Shown here: piece by piece, positions 44,453 through 54,801 of the stretch
Layout: every line of letters starts with the position of its first letter
Numbering within the stretch: the first letter of the stretch is position 1
NCBI GenBank assembly: GCA_033439255.1
Contig: CM065881.1
Span: forward strand, 992,001 to 1,056,000
Direction of reading: 5' to 3'
Source: Hericium rajendrae
Lineage: Eukaryota > Basidiomycota > Agaricomycetes > Russulales > Hericiaceae
Length of the DNA stretch: 64,000 bases
Made by a program: the position numbers and the translations under genes
Notes under the pieces: model-generated
Told to the model about the DNA's origin: nothing
The model's input: only the letters and a program-made list of their open reading frames with translations
Databases searched by the model: none

Positions 44453-45292
44453 ATGTTCAGCTGCCTTCGTCCCCACCGCTCCTCCCTCAATCCTCACACA
44501 TACTCCCCGCTACTTGGCCATGTCTTTGACGAAAAACCAGCAGAGGTTCGGGTGACGCGAGAATATACACGTGATTCCTTTCCCAATTTGGACCCCTCAG
44601 ATGTGCAGCCCATTCAGCTTGTTCCAAGAATATCAATCGCCAGTGATGCCTCTGTCAGTGCTGTGTGCCCAGCCTCGTGGCAGCAGTTGGGCAACGCAGT
44701 CCCACTGGATGAACATGCCCTCCCCCCTCGCACCCCATCCCCTCGTCCCTCATCCCCCCTCCAAATTATCAACAACCTCGACGACAAGGACGAATTCTCC
44801 TTTCCCACCCTATACAGGCACTTGCCGGTGGACGCTTACTATCCAGCCTATTCGACAAACTGGTTCGTTACTCAACGCCCTCCATTCCTAGTCTGTAAGG
44901 GGCTCCTCATCGAGCTGGTGCTCAAGCACCCAGAAGGAACCCTGATCGCATGTGCCCGTATCCGCGGCATCCACCATGTTGGGATGACCTGGGTTCATTT
45001 CTGGGCAGAACGCGAGGATGCCTTCGATCATGAGTTGAAGAACATACAGCTCGTCGTTCCGCTCATCTGGAGCCAACTGCCTTGGTACCGTCCCATCACC
45101 TCCTTCTTCCTTCGCTGCTCCATCCTCGATCTTCATGAGTCCTTCGATCCATCGGGTGACAAGCAGATCTACGGTCGCCAGTTCAATCTTCCTGCCCATG
45201 TCGATCCCGAGGATTACGAGAAGATACTCGAGCTACGCCGTTGGGCTTCCAGGATTGGGATTTTAACGGGAAGACAGAAGTATCGTCTCTGA
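44453..45292 (+). CDS. 279-aa protein encoded inside the left LTR
   Basis: Intact ORF, MFSCLRPHRSSLNPH to TGRQKYRL, wholly within U3. The first 130 residues are Ser/Pro-rich (PPRTPSPRPSSPLQ). From DEFSFPTLYRHLP the sequence looks like one folded domain with many aromatics: TNWFVTQRPPFLV, KGLLIELVLKHPEGTLI, HHVGMTWVHFWAERED, IWSQLPWYRPITSFFLRC, and a charged C-terminal EDYEKILELRRWASR. There is no signal peptide, membrane helix, zinc finger or known motif. Only two residues differ from the right-LTR copy (His/Arg at 11, Arg/Cys near 41). It lies upstream of the LTR TATA box, so in a genomic transcript it would appear only at the 3' end. It may have its own promoter in the 250 bp before it. Confidence 0.75.
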   Translation: MFSCLRPHRSSLNPHTYSPLLGHVFDEKPAEVRVTREYTRDSFPNLDPSDVQPIQLVPRISIASDASVSAVCPASWQQLGNAVPLDEHALPPRTPSPRPSSPLQIINNLDDKDEFSFPTLYRHLPVDAYYPAYSTNWFVTQRPPFLVCKGLLIELVLKHPEGTLIACARIRGIHHVGMTWVHFWAEREDAFDHELKNIQLVVPLIWSQLPWYRPITSFFLRCSILDLHESFDPSGDKQIYGRQFNLPAHVDPEDYEKILELRRWASRIGILTGRQKYRL

Positions 45293-46167
45293 AGAATAGG
45301 ATTAGCAGCTTCACCGGGAATGTGAAGCATGCTCGTTAGGTGTGTGGGGACATGGACTCTTTTTCCTTCATTCGCATTATGCCCTTATGACCTCTCCCTT
45401 GCTATCACATCGTTGTCGCTCATTTGTCGTATCTCTGTCGCATCACCATCGTATCATGCCATCATCCCCACTCTCCTTCCCAACTCGTCGATCTTCGTGC
45501 GCAAGCTATTTCCTCCCTCTGCACACTTAAATTCCATTTCATTCGTCTTTGCCCATGTTCGGTCTATGCCACCTTGTTGACAGATACAGATAGTTTACAA
45601 GTGTTCGCATCTCCCTTACCTCGCATCCACGAACTTACTACTATGATACTTCGGCTATGATTTGCACGCACATACTATACATCATGCAGAGCTTGGTATA
45701 GAATATTCGACGCAGCCTGTTATGCTTATACTTGATGGCCTGACTGGAGTGACCTGGAGAAAATATTTATTTAAGGGAAAATCTCAACTTATTCCCTGGA
45801 GATATTTTGTCACAGCCTCACCCACATTAAGGGCTATGAAGCAATGCAATGCAGACACAGCCCTGATGCCATGCAAGCACAGCCCAGCATAGCCTCATTA
45901 GAATGCACAGCCCTAAAAGCAATGCACATCTCAATGGATAATTCAGGATAAATAGGGAAAATACTACTGAAGGCATTGGTAAGCCTGAAAGTGTATTAAT
46001 AGAAGCACAGCAAGCAGATTTATAAGCAGAACAGCCTTAAAAAAAGTGAATAGAAAGTAACTTATTAAATTCAGAATTGTATATTAGTAGTACAGCCTTA
46101 GTTAATTTAGCACAGCAGTAGATAGTCATGTACATATTAAGCAGGTCTTTCCCACAACCCCTAGGGG

Positions 46168-46174
46168 TATATAA
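46168..46174 (+). promoter_or_regulatory. TATA box of the left LTR
   Basis: TATATAA in GGGGTATATAAGGATTTGG, about 600 bp before the LTR end and 715 bp before the Gag ATG. The initiation site would lie near 46200, placing the 21-bp repeat in R/U5. Confidence 0.6.
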
Positions 46175-46396
46175 GGATTTGGACTCTGTTCTGTAAAAGG
46201 CAATTCAGGGAAAGTACCCCTTGAACTCAACTTTCATCTCCTTTCTCTCTCTCTCCTCTCTCCTTCCCTGCTTTTCTGTGTCAGGGCAACTTAAGTGCAG
46301 TCTCAGTATAGACTCACTCTGCTTGCAAGTCCAGAACTAGCTTATGGCTGTAGAATCAGCTTCTCCATCAGCCAAATAGTTATTTGTCACTATCGT

Positions 46397-46513
46397 CACC
46401 GTCAGTAGTCCCTTCGTCACCGTCAGTAGTCCCTTCGTCACCGTCAGTAGTCCCTTCGTCACCGTCAGTAGTCCCTTCATCACCGTCAGTAGTCCTTTCA
46501 TCACCGTCAGTAG
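46397..46513 (+). repeat. 21-bp tandem repeat, 6 copies
   Basis: Unit CACCGTCAGTAGTCCCTTCGT with CAT and TTT variants at the right end. The right LTR has 7 copies; this single unit accounts for the whole 21-bp length difference between LTRs. Confidence 0.9.
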
Positions 46514-46780
46514 ACCTGCCATCATCATCAGCAATCCCTCCCCTCTGTCACCTCCTTCTCTATCCTCTGTTCTCATTGTGCAAACCTCTAACCTTCCAGT
46601 ACACTCCTTACAGCAACTTTGATTGAGAATCAAATAAGTCTATTTGAGAAAACAAGAATCCTCCTGAACAACTAGATACATCCGGGAAAGTGGAAAACCT
46701 GATAGTACCTAGGAAACTGTGAATACCCAACCCAACCAGTGTTCCCTAACACCATACTTCACAGCTTTCGCCACGACATC

Positions 46781-46798
46781 TGGAGCCCACCGCGAGGG
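46781..46798 (+). other. tRNA primer-binding site
   Basis: TGGAGCCCACCGCGAG starts two bases after the LTR end. TGG pairs with a tRNA CCA end and the rest would pair with its acceptor stem and T arm. The tRNA was not identified. Confidence 0.7.
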
Positions 46799-46883
46799 AG
46801 TCATTCAAACATTCCCATTTGGACTTTGGCTCTCCCTCATCACTGATTGCTCATCGCCACTTACGCTAAACGACCTCACCTTC

Positions 46884-48764
46884 ATGTCGGCTCAGGCTCA
46901 TCACTCACAACTCCCTCCTTTGAGTACAACCCTGAGAACATCACCTCCCCCAGCTTCTCCAACAGAAGCTTGGTCATTATCATCACCAAGGCATCCCTCA
47001 GTATTGTCACCCCTCTCAGAACATTTTAGTACAACTCCACCACCTCAATTTAGATTCCCGACACTCTCTCAGCCAGCACCAATTCCTCAAATGCCACCTC
47101 CCACAATTAACTCATATTTGTCAGCTCTCACTATGCCCTTGCCTGGTACCAGAGATGCTCCCATTAAATTTAAGGGGGAGTATGATCAGGTCGAGCACTT
47201 TATCAGAACCTACGAGACCTTATGTCATCAGAATCGAGTATTTACTGCACCACTTAAATGTGAACACATTACGCAGTACTGCTCATGTAAGGTCGCGGAC
47301 TTGATCGAGGCACTTCAAAGCTATCGAGCCAAGGACTGGGAACAGCTTAAGAAGGATCTGCTTCAGTACTTCGATGCAGATCGACTTAATAAGCGCTATA
47401 TTAAGAGAGACTTAGAAAAATATGCTAGGTCTACAAAGTATAAGAAGATGGGAGATCTGAAAGCATGGCGCAAGTATTCTAGAGGGTTTATAAGCATTGC
47501 AGGATGGCTTCGGAAGACCAACAAGCTTACCCCTGAAGAAGAAGCATCCTTCTTTTGGTTAGGTATTGGACGAGGGCTCAGAAATAAAATTGAGGCCCGC
47601 CTTTATGCTAAAGACCCCCTGCATGACAGATCAATCCCATTCAGCATCTCAGAAGTTAATGAGATAGCAGAGGGAATTCTGCAGCGAAATAAATTTGATG
47701 TGAATCTTGAAGACTCAGATGAGGATGAAGATTATGGTTTAGACTGGTCTGGAGAATCAGACAGCAGTGATTCCTCTTCAGAATCATCAGATGACGAGAG
47801 AATCCGCAAGCCCAAGAAATATAATTCTAAGAAATCTAAGTCCAAGGACCTTCAAAAAGGAAAGAAAGTCAAATTTGCCCAGGATGAAGAACCTGAGCTC
47901 ACAAAAGTTAGCTTTCATGCAGCTCGAGCAAGGCAAAGCCCTTCTCCGGTTAGGTCTCGTGCAAGAACCTCAGACCAAGTACAAGCAGAGGAACTTATTC
48001 AAGAATTAAATTCGATGCGTACAGACGATCCTGAGTACGGTCTGTTATACTATCGAGCGGTGAAGCTCGACACATTTGTAGCATCAGTCATCAGTGCCCC
48101 AACCCCTCGACAACGCCCAACGCTTGTCCCAACGGCACTCCCAAATGAACCACCAAGGCAGATCTTCCAGCGTGAGCGACCGCCGCACAATGAAAGTGGC
48201 GTACGCCCTCCAATGCCACGCACGAACCTCCCACCCCCTAGCATGAATGCCCTGCCACGGCGGACAAACTCAATCCCAACCATGGCCGAGAATCCTCCCT
48301 TTCGGTGGGAGGAGATGACATGTTATGGATGCGGTGCTCGTGGGCATGGCATGAGTATGTGCCCGGGCCTGCGAAGCCTGCATGAACAAGGGATCATTCA
48401 AAGAGATCGAGATGGAAAGATCACGTACCGAGATGGGAGACGAGTCATCCGTTTCCGCGATGAAAACATGATCGCTGCTATTGAGCGCGACCAGGGGTTG
48501 ACTCGGGATCCAGTAACGATGTCAACCAACTTAATGACCATCGTCGGAATGTCAGAAAATGAGCACGAAAAGGATGAGGATGAAAACGACTTACAGTACG
48601 TGGTGTACACTGTCGAGGACGACAGCCTACACGAAGTTTACCCTCTCGAGAGCAGGAAGCACCCTGAAGGTGCACGAAAGTCAGCCACCACGCGCGGGAA
48701 GAAACAAATGTTTGACGGTGTACACGTACCTCCGATCAGCCCCGCACAGCGTGCACGGCTTTGA
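46884..48764 (+). CDS. gag: Gag polyprotein of the 16.4-kb element
   Basis: 626 residues from the first ATG inside the element (MSAQAHHSQLPP). The same frame runs back into the LTR, but that part lies before the primer-binding site. A Pro/Ser-rich N-terminus is followed by a capsid-like helical region (FKGEYDQVEHFIRTYETLC, DWEQLKKDLLQYF, YIKRDLEKYAR, EEEASFFWLGIGRGLRNKIEARL), an acidic Ser/Asp stretch, a basic KSKSKDLQKGKKVKF segment, and one CCHC zinc knuckle CYGCGARGHGMSMC at about residue 479. Gag forms the particle and binds RNA. The stop is followed 69 bp later by the next ORF in the same frame class, so a separate start, reinitiation or readthrough is needed for Pol. Confidence 0.88.
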   Translation: MSAQAHHSQLPPLSTTLRTSPPPASPTEAWSLSSPRHPSVLSPLSEHFSTTPPPQFRFPTLSQPAPIPQMPPPTINSYLSALTMPLPGTRDAPIKFKGEYDQVEHFIRTYETLCHQNRVFTAPLKCEHITQYCSCKVADLIEALQSYRAKDWEQLKKDLLQYFDADRLNKRYIKRDLEKYARSTKYKKMGDLKAWRKYSRGFISIAGWLRKTNKLTPEEEASFFWLGIGRGLRNKIEARLYAKDPLHDRSIPFSISEVNEIAEGILQRNKFDVNLEDSDEDEDYGLDWSGESDSSDSSSESSDDERIRKPKKYNSKKSKSKDLQKGKKVKFAQDEEPELTKVSFHAARARQSPSPVRSRARTSDQVQAEELIQELNSMRTDDPEYGLLYYRAVKLDTFVASVISAPTPRQRPTLVPTALPNEPPRQIFQRERPPHNESGVRPPMPRTNLPPPSMNALPRRTNSIPTMAENPPFRWEEMTCYGCGARGHGMSMCPGLRSLHEQGIIQRDRDGKITYRDGRRVIRFRDENMIAAIERDQGLTRDPVTMSTNLMTIVGMSENEHEKDEDENDLQYVVYTVEDDSLHEVYPLESRKHPEGARKSATTRGKKQMFDGVHVPPISPAQRARL

Positions 48765-48833
48765 GGCGCTGCCCCGACGATCCCGCCGAAACCCGTAAAC
48801 AAGAACACAAGGGCTCAAACACCCGCGATCGAC

Positions 48834-51800
48834 ATGTCCAAGCCTCGGGAGGCTAACGCATCAAAGATCCCTGGAGAACGATCAACCCACCCAATAGGCA
48901 GGATGACGCGAAGCTCCTGGAAAGACAGGGAAAGGATGGATGACTCTCCATTAGAGAGCGACCAACCTGCGCCCAATCCACCCATTATTCCATTCGACAC
49001 GCGAAAGCCCGCATTCAATCCCCTCAATGATGAGGAGATAATCGAAGACCAAAGCCTGCAACCAAAGAATACCATGCCGATAAATAAGCCACGTTCAAAA
49101 GGGCCGCAAAACAAAGAAAACGTACCAGTAACTGAAGCAAAACGCACCGCGCGCAAGTCGGCAATCTCCTCCACCGTGGAACCTGCCGAGGTGCTGACAC
49201 ACATCCTGAACACGCCGGTGCAGCTGCGCGTCGGCGAGGTCTTTGGAATATCCAAAGATCTATCTCAGATGTTATCAGAAAAACTGAAGCCACGTCCAGG
49301 AATGGAGTACTCACAGCATTCTGCGACAGCCGCCGTCGCATTCGTCGAACAGCCCCTACCTGACAAGCCCCTCAACCCAAGGGATAACGCATACCCGATG
49401 AAAGCCACCCACCTCTGTGAGGAGATCCGAGGATCTGGGGTCGCAGGCATCTCCTATCAGCAGGTTGCACAAACGCTGACCCACGCGCGAGATCCCCACG
49501 GAGACCTAATAAGAATAAAGGTTAGGTGCGGGAATCATTACATTACCGCTGTAGTAGATACCGGTTCACAATTAAACATTGTGAATGAGGAGATATGGCA
49601 GCAGGCAATGGGGATGATCCCCAACGACACTCACCGAAATATTCACGTACGAGATGCGAATGGGAACGTCGAAGAGCTCCGCGGACTGGTATCTAGCGTC
49701 CCGCTGACCCTCGGAAACCTACAAACAGAAGCCGACTTGTACGTCACGACAAATGTCCCATTCCCAATCTTGCTAGGACGTCCCTGGCAGCGTCAAAATT
49801 TCGTCTCAATTGACGAGCGGCCAGAGGGCACTTATCTCGTATTCAAGGACCCCGCGGACGTTAGTAAAGCACGTTTTGAGCTCATGGTAGATTACCACGC
49901 ACCTACAGAACCGGAAACACAAATTAAGGATACTCGAGTGTGCATGAGCCTAATAAAAATAGAGATAAATCAAGAGTCCACAAAGCAGAAGCAGATGAGA
50001 TCAGTGTCCTGGTATGGCTTAGCCGAGCTGGGATCGGAGACGGATCTCCCAATGATCGATCTCATCCCGACAGGATCTGTCAGATCGAGATCTCCCCTGA
50101 TCGACCCTGAGGTCCTCGAGATCTTATCTAGTCCTGTGCGACTTAGTGAATTTCCCTCCACACTCCGTCTAGTTATGCCCCAACAATACCAATCCCATTT
50201 TTTCTTAAAAAGCCTGCGGAATTGCCCTCAACCGACCATCAACCTTTCCCAACTCATGCCTCTGCATTACCGGTACGATAATTACGTGCTAGATTGGTTC
50301 TCACTCGTCGAAAACCGTAATTCACTTCCTTCCTCTTCCTGGCCACCAGCCGGCAATGAACGCACTGTCGTCCAGGCAGTACATGATAGCTGCGCTGATC
50401 TTCCTGCTCTTGAGCATGACGGTCAGCTTGCTGATGTTGTGCTTTCATCGCGGCATGGAATATTCCTTGAGCCCCAGGAGGACTCGGGCACCGGTGCGCC
50501 CTATCGCGAGCTCGTAATTCCTGACGCCTCTCTGGTAGGAATCCGAAGCGATCGTCCGCCGGATGTCCGTCATGGCACCAGCTATTGCTTGTTTGTTGAT
50601 CGCGAACATCTCCCGCAAGTCTCACGCCCAAATCCCGCCCCACATAATTTTATGGTGCCATTCTTCCATGACGACACGATTGTGCGTTACCGATCGCCTA
50701 CCCCGACGCTTCAAGAATCCAACTCAATTCCGCAGACACCTAGGGACAGTACAGTATGTTACTACCCCGATGGTGTGCAGGCTTTCTCGCTAACGCCTCT
50801 GCAGTCTCGCGCATCGACTACTCCCCGACCTCAGTCTCTCCCAGTGATCCAGCAGCCTTCGTCGGAGAGATTTGCGCTCCCGCGCAGTCTCTCGTCACCT
50901 CAGTCCGATGCTCTACCTCCTCCCGATGCTATCCTTCACTCCTCCGGCATCACACGCGCAACCTCGAATTCGTTCACCGGCAAATACGACGACACGCTCA
51001 AGGTCACGAATAAGCGCAAGCTCGGGCCCGAAGACCGTGAGCTGCTGGACATCCCCGCGGCTTCAAGCGCAAGCACGTCGGCCAAGAAACGGTGCGACTC
51101 TACCCTCAGCAACGACGAGCTGTACGCACTCTCTGAGGACCCGCAGGAGAACTCGAGTCGGCCAGAGAAGGCAGACTCGACGCGTGTGCAGGAGAAGGAA
51201 ATCGAGACCAAGATCGCCAGGAAGGACGAGGCAATGGATGTAGACACCGACATGGGTACGTCCTCGCACTCGCCATACTTTAGCGACCCGAGGCTTGAAT
51301 TTACCTCATTTCTGCTCGCAGGCTCCCCTCTCAAAAAGGTTGCCTTCACCGCCGCGGATATTCCGCTGGATGTTGCACCACCCCCGACGCCCGTTTTCCA
51401 TCGCCCCGTGACCCCCATCGCGCAGGCCATCCCGAGCGTGCTCTTCGCTGGGATCGGTGATCCACTCCCGCCAACGCACCCCACGAATTTCCAGCCCATT
51501 TCGCCCCCGAACCTCACCAATTTCCAGCAAGGCTCGATGTTCAAGAATCTTGCAGTCGACACGAGCCCTCCCAAGACTATCTCCAACCCCGCCGTTGCTC
51601 TTGCTATGCCCGGCAGCGCGCAACCTCCTGCAGTTAACGACGATGACCCCGACTCTGCCGCCTCCTCCATGCCCTCCCTCATGTCCATTTCCAGCGCGTC
51701 TCCCCTCGATTCTCGTCCTAAGGGCATGCCCAATGGCATTGCCTTCGCTCATATGAAGATCCATGACGGCGCAAAGCCTGATTCAAGGGACAAAGACGAT

Positions 51801-52790
51801 GGAGCGCCCGATGAGCCCCTCACGGTTGAGGAACTCATCAAGACCAACGAATTCCGGGCTAGGGTGGACCGCGCGTTCGCTAGCGCACTGGCACATAATG
51901 CCCAGATGGCTGCAAACCAGTCTGCTCAAGACCAAACCTCTGCTGCTCCGAGCAGAAATGATGGTTTTCGTCGGGAAGGCGAGATGATAGTGGACGTATC
52001 CACCGGCCTTCCGGTAGCTCAGGGTGAGTTTATGTTCGATCCTCGGCGTGCCCTTGTACCAACGTGTTCACCAGAAGATAGACGAGGCGACTCCTCCGCA
52101 GGGGTTCAGCCTAATACCGTATCTCGTGAACCTGTTCGACGAGCTCCGCCTGCGCGATCCGGCAAAGCTCCGTCATTTATTCCCGGATCTAGATCCTGGT
52201 CCCGACCACGATGCAACGCTCCCGTTTCCAGCAAGCCGAAGACCAACGGCGGACCGGCTTCGCGAACATGCTCGAACACACGCACACAGCCCACTGCCCA
52301 GCCAAACAACAATGCCTCCCCAGCTGGGGGAAGCCCAGGAATTCCGCCATCTGTGCCTGGCAGATTTCAGCCTGGCAACATACAATTTTTGGCGTCGCCG
52401 CCTCCGCTGTTTCCTGGAGGATCTCCTTTCCTCACTGGACCTGCTGCTTACCCTCCCGGATTCATGGGTCCCTCTATCTATCCACTCGTGCACAACGCCC
52501 CAGGTTCGCCATTTGCACGAGAAGGTGGCGCACCGCCGACTTTTCCCCCCGGAGCCTTCACTTTTCCTGCCCCAGGAGGTCCGTTTCATGCAGGAACTTT
52601 CCAGCCTGTATCGGGCATGGGACCGTTTGGAGTTCGCGGACTCGATGGATGGAATCCTGGACATGAAGTTTGGGGACGATCCCCTCATAGCATGGTTAAT
52701 CCATCTGGAAATCCTCGATGGAACCCAGTTGGACCTCAAGTACCTGGACTGCCTCCGCCGAGCGGAGGAAAGGACCCTCGACGTGCTTGA
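48834..52790 (+). CDS. 1318-aa ORF: aspartic protease plus long Pro/Ser-rich region
   Basis: Residues about 215-345 are a retropepsin-like domain: VRCGNHYITAVVDTGSQLNIV with the catalytic Asp of DTGS near residue 241, and FPILLGRPWQRQNFVSIDE near 312. This protease would mature Gag and Pol. The remaining 970 residues have no recognised domain: HYRYDNYVLDWFS and FMVPFFHDDTIVRYRSPTP near the middle, then Ser/Pro/Asp-rich sequence with NKRKLGPEDRELLD and MDVDTDMG, and a Gly/Pro/Phe-rich tail (FPPGAFTFPAPGGPF). From position 52024 a second frame is also open. The frame is intact for nearly 4 kb. The ORF may stop being used at a splice or frameshift near 52020. Confidence 0.75.
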   Translation: MSKPREANASKIPGERSTHPIGRMTRSSWKDRERMDDSPLESDQPAPNPPIIPFDTRKPAFNPLNDEEIIEDQSLQPKNTMPINKPRSKGPQNKENVPVTEAKRTARKSAISSTVEPAEVLTHILNTPVQLRVGEVFGISKDLSQMLSEKLKPRPGMEYSQHSATAAVAFVEQPLPDKPLNPRDNAYPMKATHLCEEIRGSGVAGISYQQVAQTLTHARDPHGDLIRIKVRCGNHYITAVVDTGSQLNIVNEEIWQQAMGMIPNDTHRNIHVRDANGNVEELRGLVSSVPLTLGNLQTEADLYVTTNVPFPILLGRPWQRQNFVSIDERPEGTYLVFKDPADVSKARFELMVDYHAPTEPETQIKDTRVCMSLIKIEINQESTKQKQMRSVSWYGLAELGSETDLPMIDLIPTGSVRSRSPLIDPEVLEILSSPVRLSEFPSTLRLVMPQQYQSHFFLKSLRNCPQPTINLSQLMPLHYRYDNYVLDWFSLVENRNSLPSSSWPPAGNERTVVQAVHDSCADLPALEHDGQLADVVLSSRHGIFLEPQEDSGTGAPYRELVIPDASLVGIRSDRPPDVRHGTSYCLFVDREHLPQVSRPNPAPHNFMVPFFHDDTIVRYRSPTPTLQESNSIPQTPRDSTVCYYPDGVQAFSLTPLQSRASTTPRPQSLPVIQQPSSERFALPRSLSSPQSDALPPPDAILHSSGITRATSNSFTGKYDDTLKVTNKRKLGPEDRELLDIPAASSASTSAKKRCDSTLSNDELYALSEDPQENSSRPEKADSTRVQEKEIETKIARKDEAMDVDTDMGTSSHSPYFSDPRLEFTSFLLAGSPLKKVAFTAADIPLDVAPPPTPVFHRPVTPIAQAIPSVLFAGIGDPLPPTHPTNFQPISPPNLTNFQQGSMFKNLAVDTSPPKTISNPAVALAMPGSAQPPAVNDDDPDSAASSMPSLMSISSASPLDSRPKGMPNGIAFAHMKIHDGAKPDSRDKDDGAPDEPLTVEELIKTNEFRARVDRAFASALAHNAQMAANQSAQDQTSAAPSRNDGFRREGEMIVDVSTGLPVAQGEFMFDPRRALVPTCSPEDRRGDSSAGVQPNTVSREPVRRAPPARSGKAPSFIPGSRSWSRPRCNAPVSSKPKTNGGPASRTCSNTRTQPTAQPNNNASPAGGSPGIPPSVPGRFQPGNIQFLASPPPLFPGGSPFLTGPAAYPPGFMGPSIYPLVHNAPGSPFAREGGAPPTFPPGAFTFPAPGGPFHAGTFQPVSGMGPFGVRGLDGWNPGHEVWGRSPHSMVNPSGNPRWNPVGPQVPGLPPPSGGKDPRRA

Positions 52791-52830
52791 CGAGCATACC
52801 TCGTTCCTCACGTCCATGGATATATCTTAG
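52024..52830 (+). CDS. overlapping 268-aa frame
   Basis: Open in the +1 frame relative to the 1318-aa ORF and extending past its stop. The translation is strongly protein-like: HQKIDEATPPQGFSLIPYLV, LFDELRLRDPAKLRHLFPDL, FRHLCLADFSLATYNFWRRR, RFMQELSSLYRAWDRLEF, FGDDPLIAWLIHLEILDG. It has Leu-rich helices and balanced charges, whereas the other frame is Gly/Pro-rich here. It has no early ATG (position 52024 is GTG), so it needs +1 frameshifting or splicing. A GTAGCTCAG|G acceptor-like site at 52014-52022 would enter it in phase. Function unknown. Confidence 0.5.
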   Translation: MSLCSILGVPLYQRVHQKIDEATPPQGFSLIPYLVNLFDELRLRDPAKLRHLFPDLDPGPDHDATLPFPASRRPTADRLREHARTHAHSPLPSQTTMPPQLGEAQEFRHLCLADFSLATYNFWRRRLRCFLEDLLSSLDLLLTLPDSWVPLSIHSCTTPQVRHLHEKVAHRRLFPPEPSLFLPQEVRFMQELSSLYRAWDRLEFADSMDGILDMKFGDDPLIAWLIHLEILDGTQLDLKYLDCLRRAEERTLDVLDEHTSFLTSMDIS

Positions 52831-54801
52831 ACTCTAATCGCCTCCGCCGTTTCAAGAAAATCTAGAAGAAAATCCCAGCATTCCAGCCTCCTATGTCTCT
52901 GTCAAGCCCCCCCTCTTAAAAACAAATCGACAAAATCCCGTTTCATTTCTCTTTTATTTTATTCTAGGTGTACTTTTTATCTCTCGATGTTTCGTTGCCA
53001 GATCCCATGGACCTAGTAAAGGGTCCAGAAAATATGGTATACCTGTTTCTTGCCCCGAAACACACGCTAACCAAGTACGCTTACAGTGAAATCAAGGGAA
53101 ATTAATAGCGCTTAATTCGGTAGCCTCCTCAGCCTCGCACGTGGAGAGTCGCTGGCCATGCGTGCGCACGACTCGTAAATAAATTAACCCAGGTCATTTC
53201 CCTCGCGACAAGTCCCTCCCTCCTCCCCCTTCTCTGACATATGACTTGTCGCTCGAGTTGAACACAACCCTAGTCTGGGGTTAGGAGTCTGGTTAGCGCC
53301 TGCAAGACATGCGTTGCCAGCCTGGCCTCCTACTCCACCCCACGTCGTTCGCTTATGCTTCTCGCTTTCTATTCCTCTTGTTTACTCTATTCTTAGCTCC
53401 CTAATCACAACCTCGTCACCTCGTAATATCTGAATGGGTCAGTAAAGGACCTTCATGGGGCCGAAACAGGTGAGTTCTCCGAGCCGCTGACGCGAGTGCT
53501 CAGAGGCTCACAAATCTGTTTCTCCCACTATCGGTGCCACTTCTGTAGCCCCCGTCCAGTCTCAAATCCCTCCCCGCCATCGACTTCTTGAATCGTGTCT
53601 CGTTAAATTCATGTGCGCCGGCCTATACGCCGTAAGCCACGCATCATCCCTCCCCAGCCTACCCTGCTCTCGCTCCAGTCCCGTGCCCCACATATCTATT
53701 CAAGAACTTGTCGGAGAAAAGCCAAGTAAGTTCCCCGCGCCATGCAACGACAATAAGGCACGAGAGGAACTAACCATGCTCACAAAAAAAGAAAAATAAT
53801 ACATTAACCTCATCCGCGCCTTATACAGGCCTAGCCTTCGAGATTCATTTTGATTTTCCCCTGACACCGTCAAGCTGCAGTCCATGCACGTGCCGTCGCC
53901 GCGCACCTTCCTTTCCATTTACTCCATTCCAGCTTCGACTTCGCGCTCTCGGTATCTTTCAAGGACAATTTCTATTTCTGCCTGAGCACCACGACTCATT
54001 AATTTGAGTACGAGCACTCACCAGTCGCAGTCTATTCCTCCATTGCAAGACGTGTCAGTGCCCGCCTTTACGCAAGACCCCACCACCTCGATAGACGTTC
54101 GGTAGCTAGGAACGAGAGGGATTGGCTGGCTCTTTGTCGCACGCACGCACCGTATGTCCTCCCCACTCCGTCTTTAACTGCCCTGCTCCTCGCATGGTTC
54201 GCTGATGAATCTGCACAGGGACCATATTTATATATCATTCTTCCCGTCATCTATTCCATTCCGGTCGCGTCATCCTCGTTCAACCTCGACGCACGTGTTT
54301 CGCGCATCAAGGCTCGACACTCGCACCCGTGAATCTACGTTGTTTGAAGCAGGTGCATTAGCACGGCAAGGTGTAGTGCGATACACCTCCAACCTATGTA
54401 TCTGTAGCTCTGTCCCGTAGCTACAAATATGGGTTATTTGTGTCTTGCATGACCCGACGATGGACTCCCTATGAGAATCTCGAGGCGAAATCAAGCCTAT
54501 TTCTTCACGTCCTTGGCCTGTTTCAACACAAATCTTATTGATTTTATCACTTTCCAACTACACACTAAGCCTAAGTGCTTGAGTCCTGAACACCTACGAT
54601 GCCTGCATTCGCTTCTGCCTTCGAAACGGCACTTGCACCCAAATAATTCGACTTAGCCATTTTTGCGTCGAAACACGTGCGCCTAACCTAGACGCCTGCC
54701 TCAAGGCCGACTTCGAGCAATTCTAGAGTTCTGAATACTTAACCAAATCACTTCAAACTTTTTCGAAAACACGCACACGGTCAACTTCTTTCGAAGTAAA
54801 T
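52831..54801. other. non-coding spacer between ORF2 and Pol
   Basis: About 2 kb without a long frame. It contains splice-like GTGAGT (53471) and CAG sites and C/T-rich stretches. It may hold an intron or promoter used to express the RT-integrase ORF. Confidence 0.45.

Larger units (their letters stand above)
44202..46778 (+). repeat. left LTR, 2577 bp
   Basis: The U3 part carries a 279-aa ORF. A TATA box, a CT-rich tract (CTCTCTCTCTCC, 46240) and a 21-bp tandem repeat follow. Between 45900 and 46140 the sequence is AT-rich with repeated CAGCC(C/T)(T/A) motifs and holds no gene. I found six base differences from the right LTR, all transitions, and one 21-bp length difference. Confidence 0.95.

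Noticed and set aside
44571-44891. 106-codon alternative frame inside the LTR ORF, present in both LTRs
   Set aside because: Shared only because the LTRs are near-identical; Pro/Ser-rich and short.
52173-52817. 214-codon minus-strand ORF opposite the overlapping-frame region
   Set aside because: Arg/Ser-rich antisense shadow of the 268-aa frame; a third real frame here is implausible.
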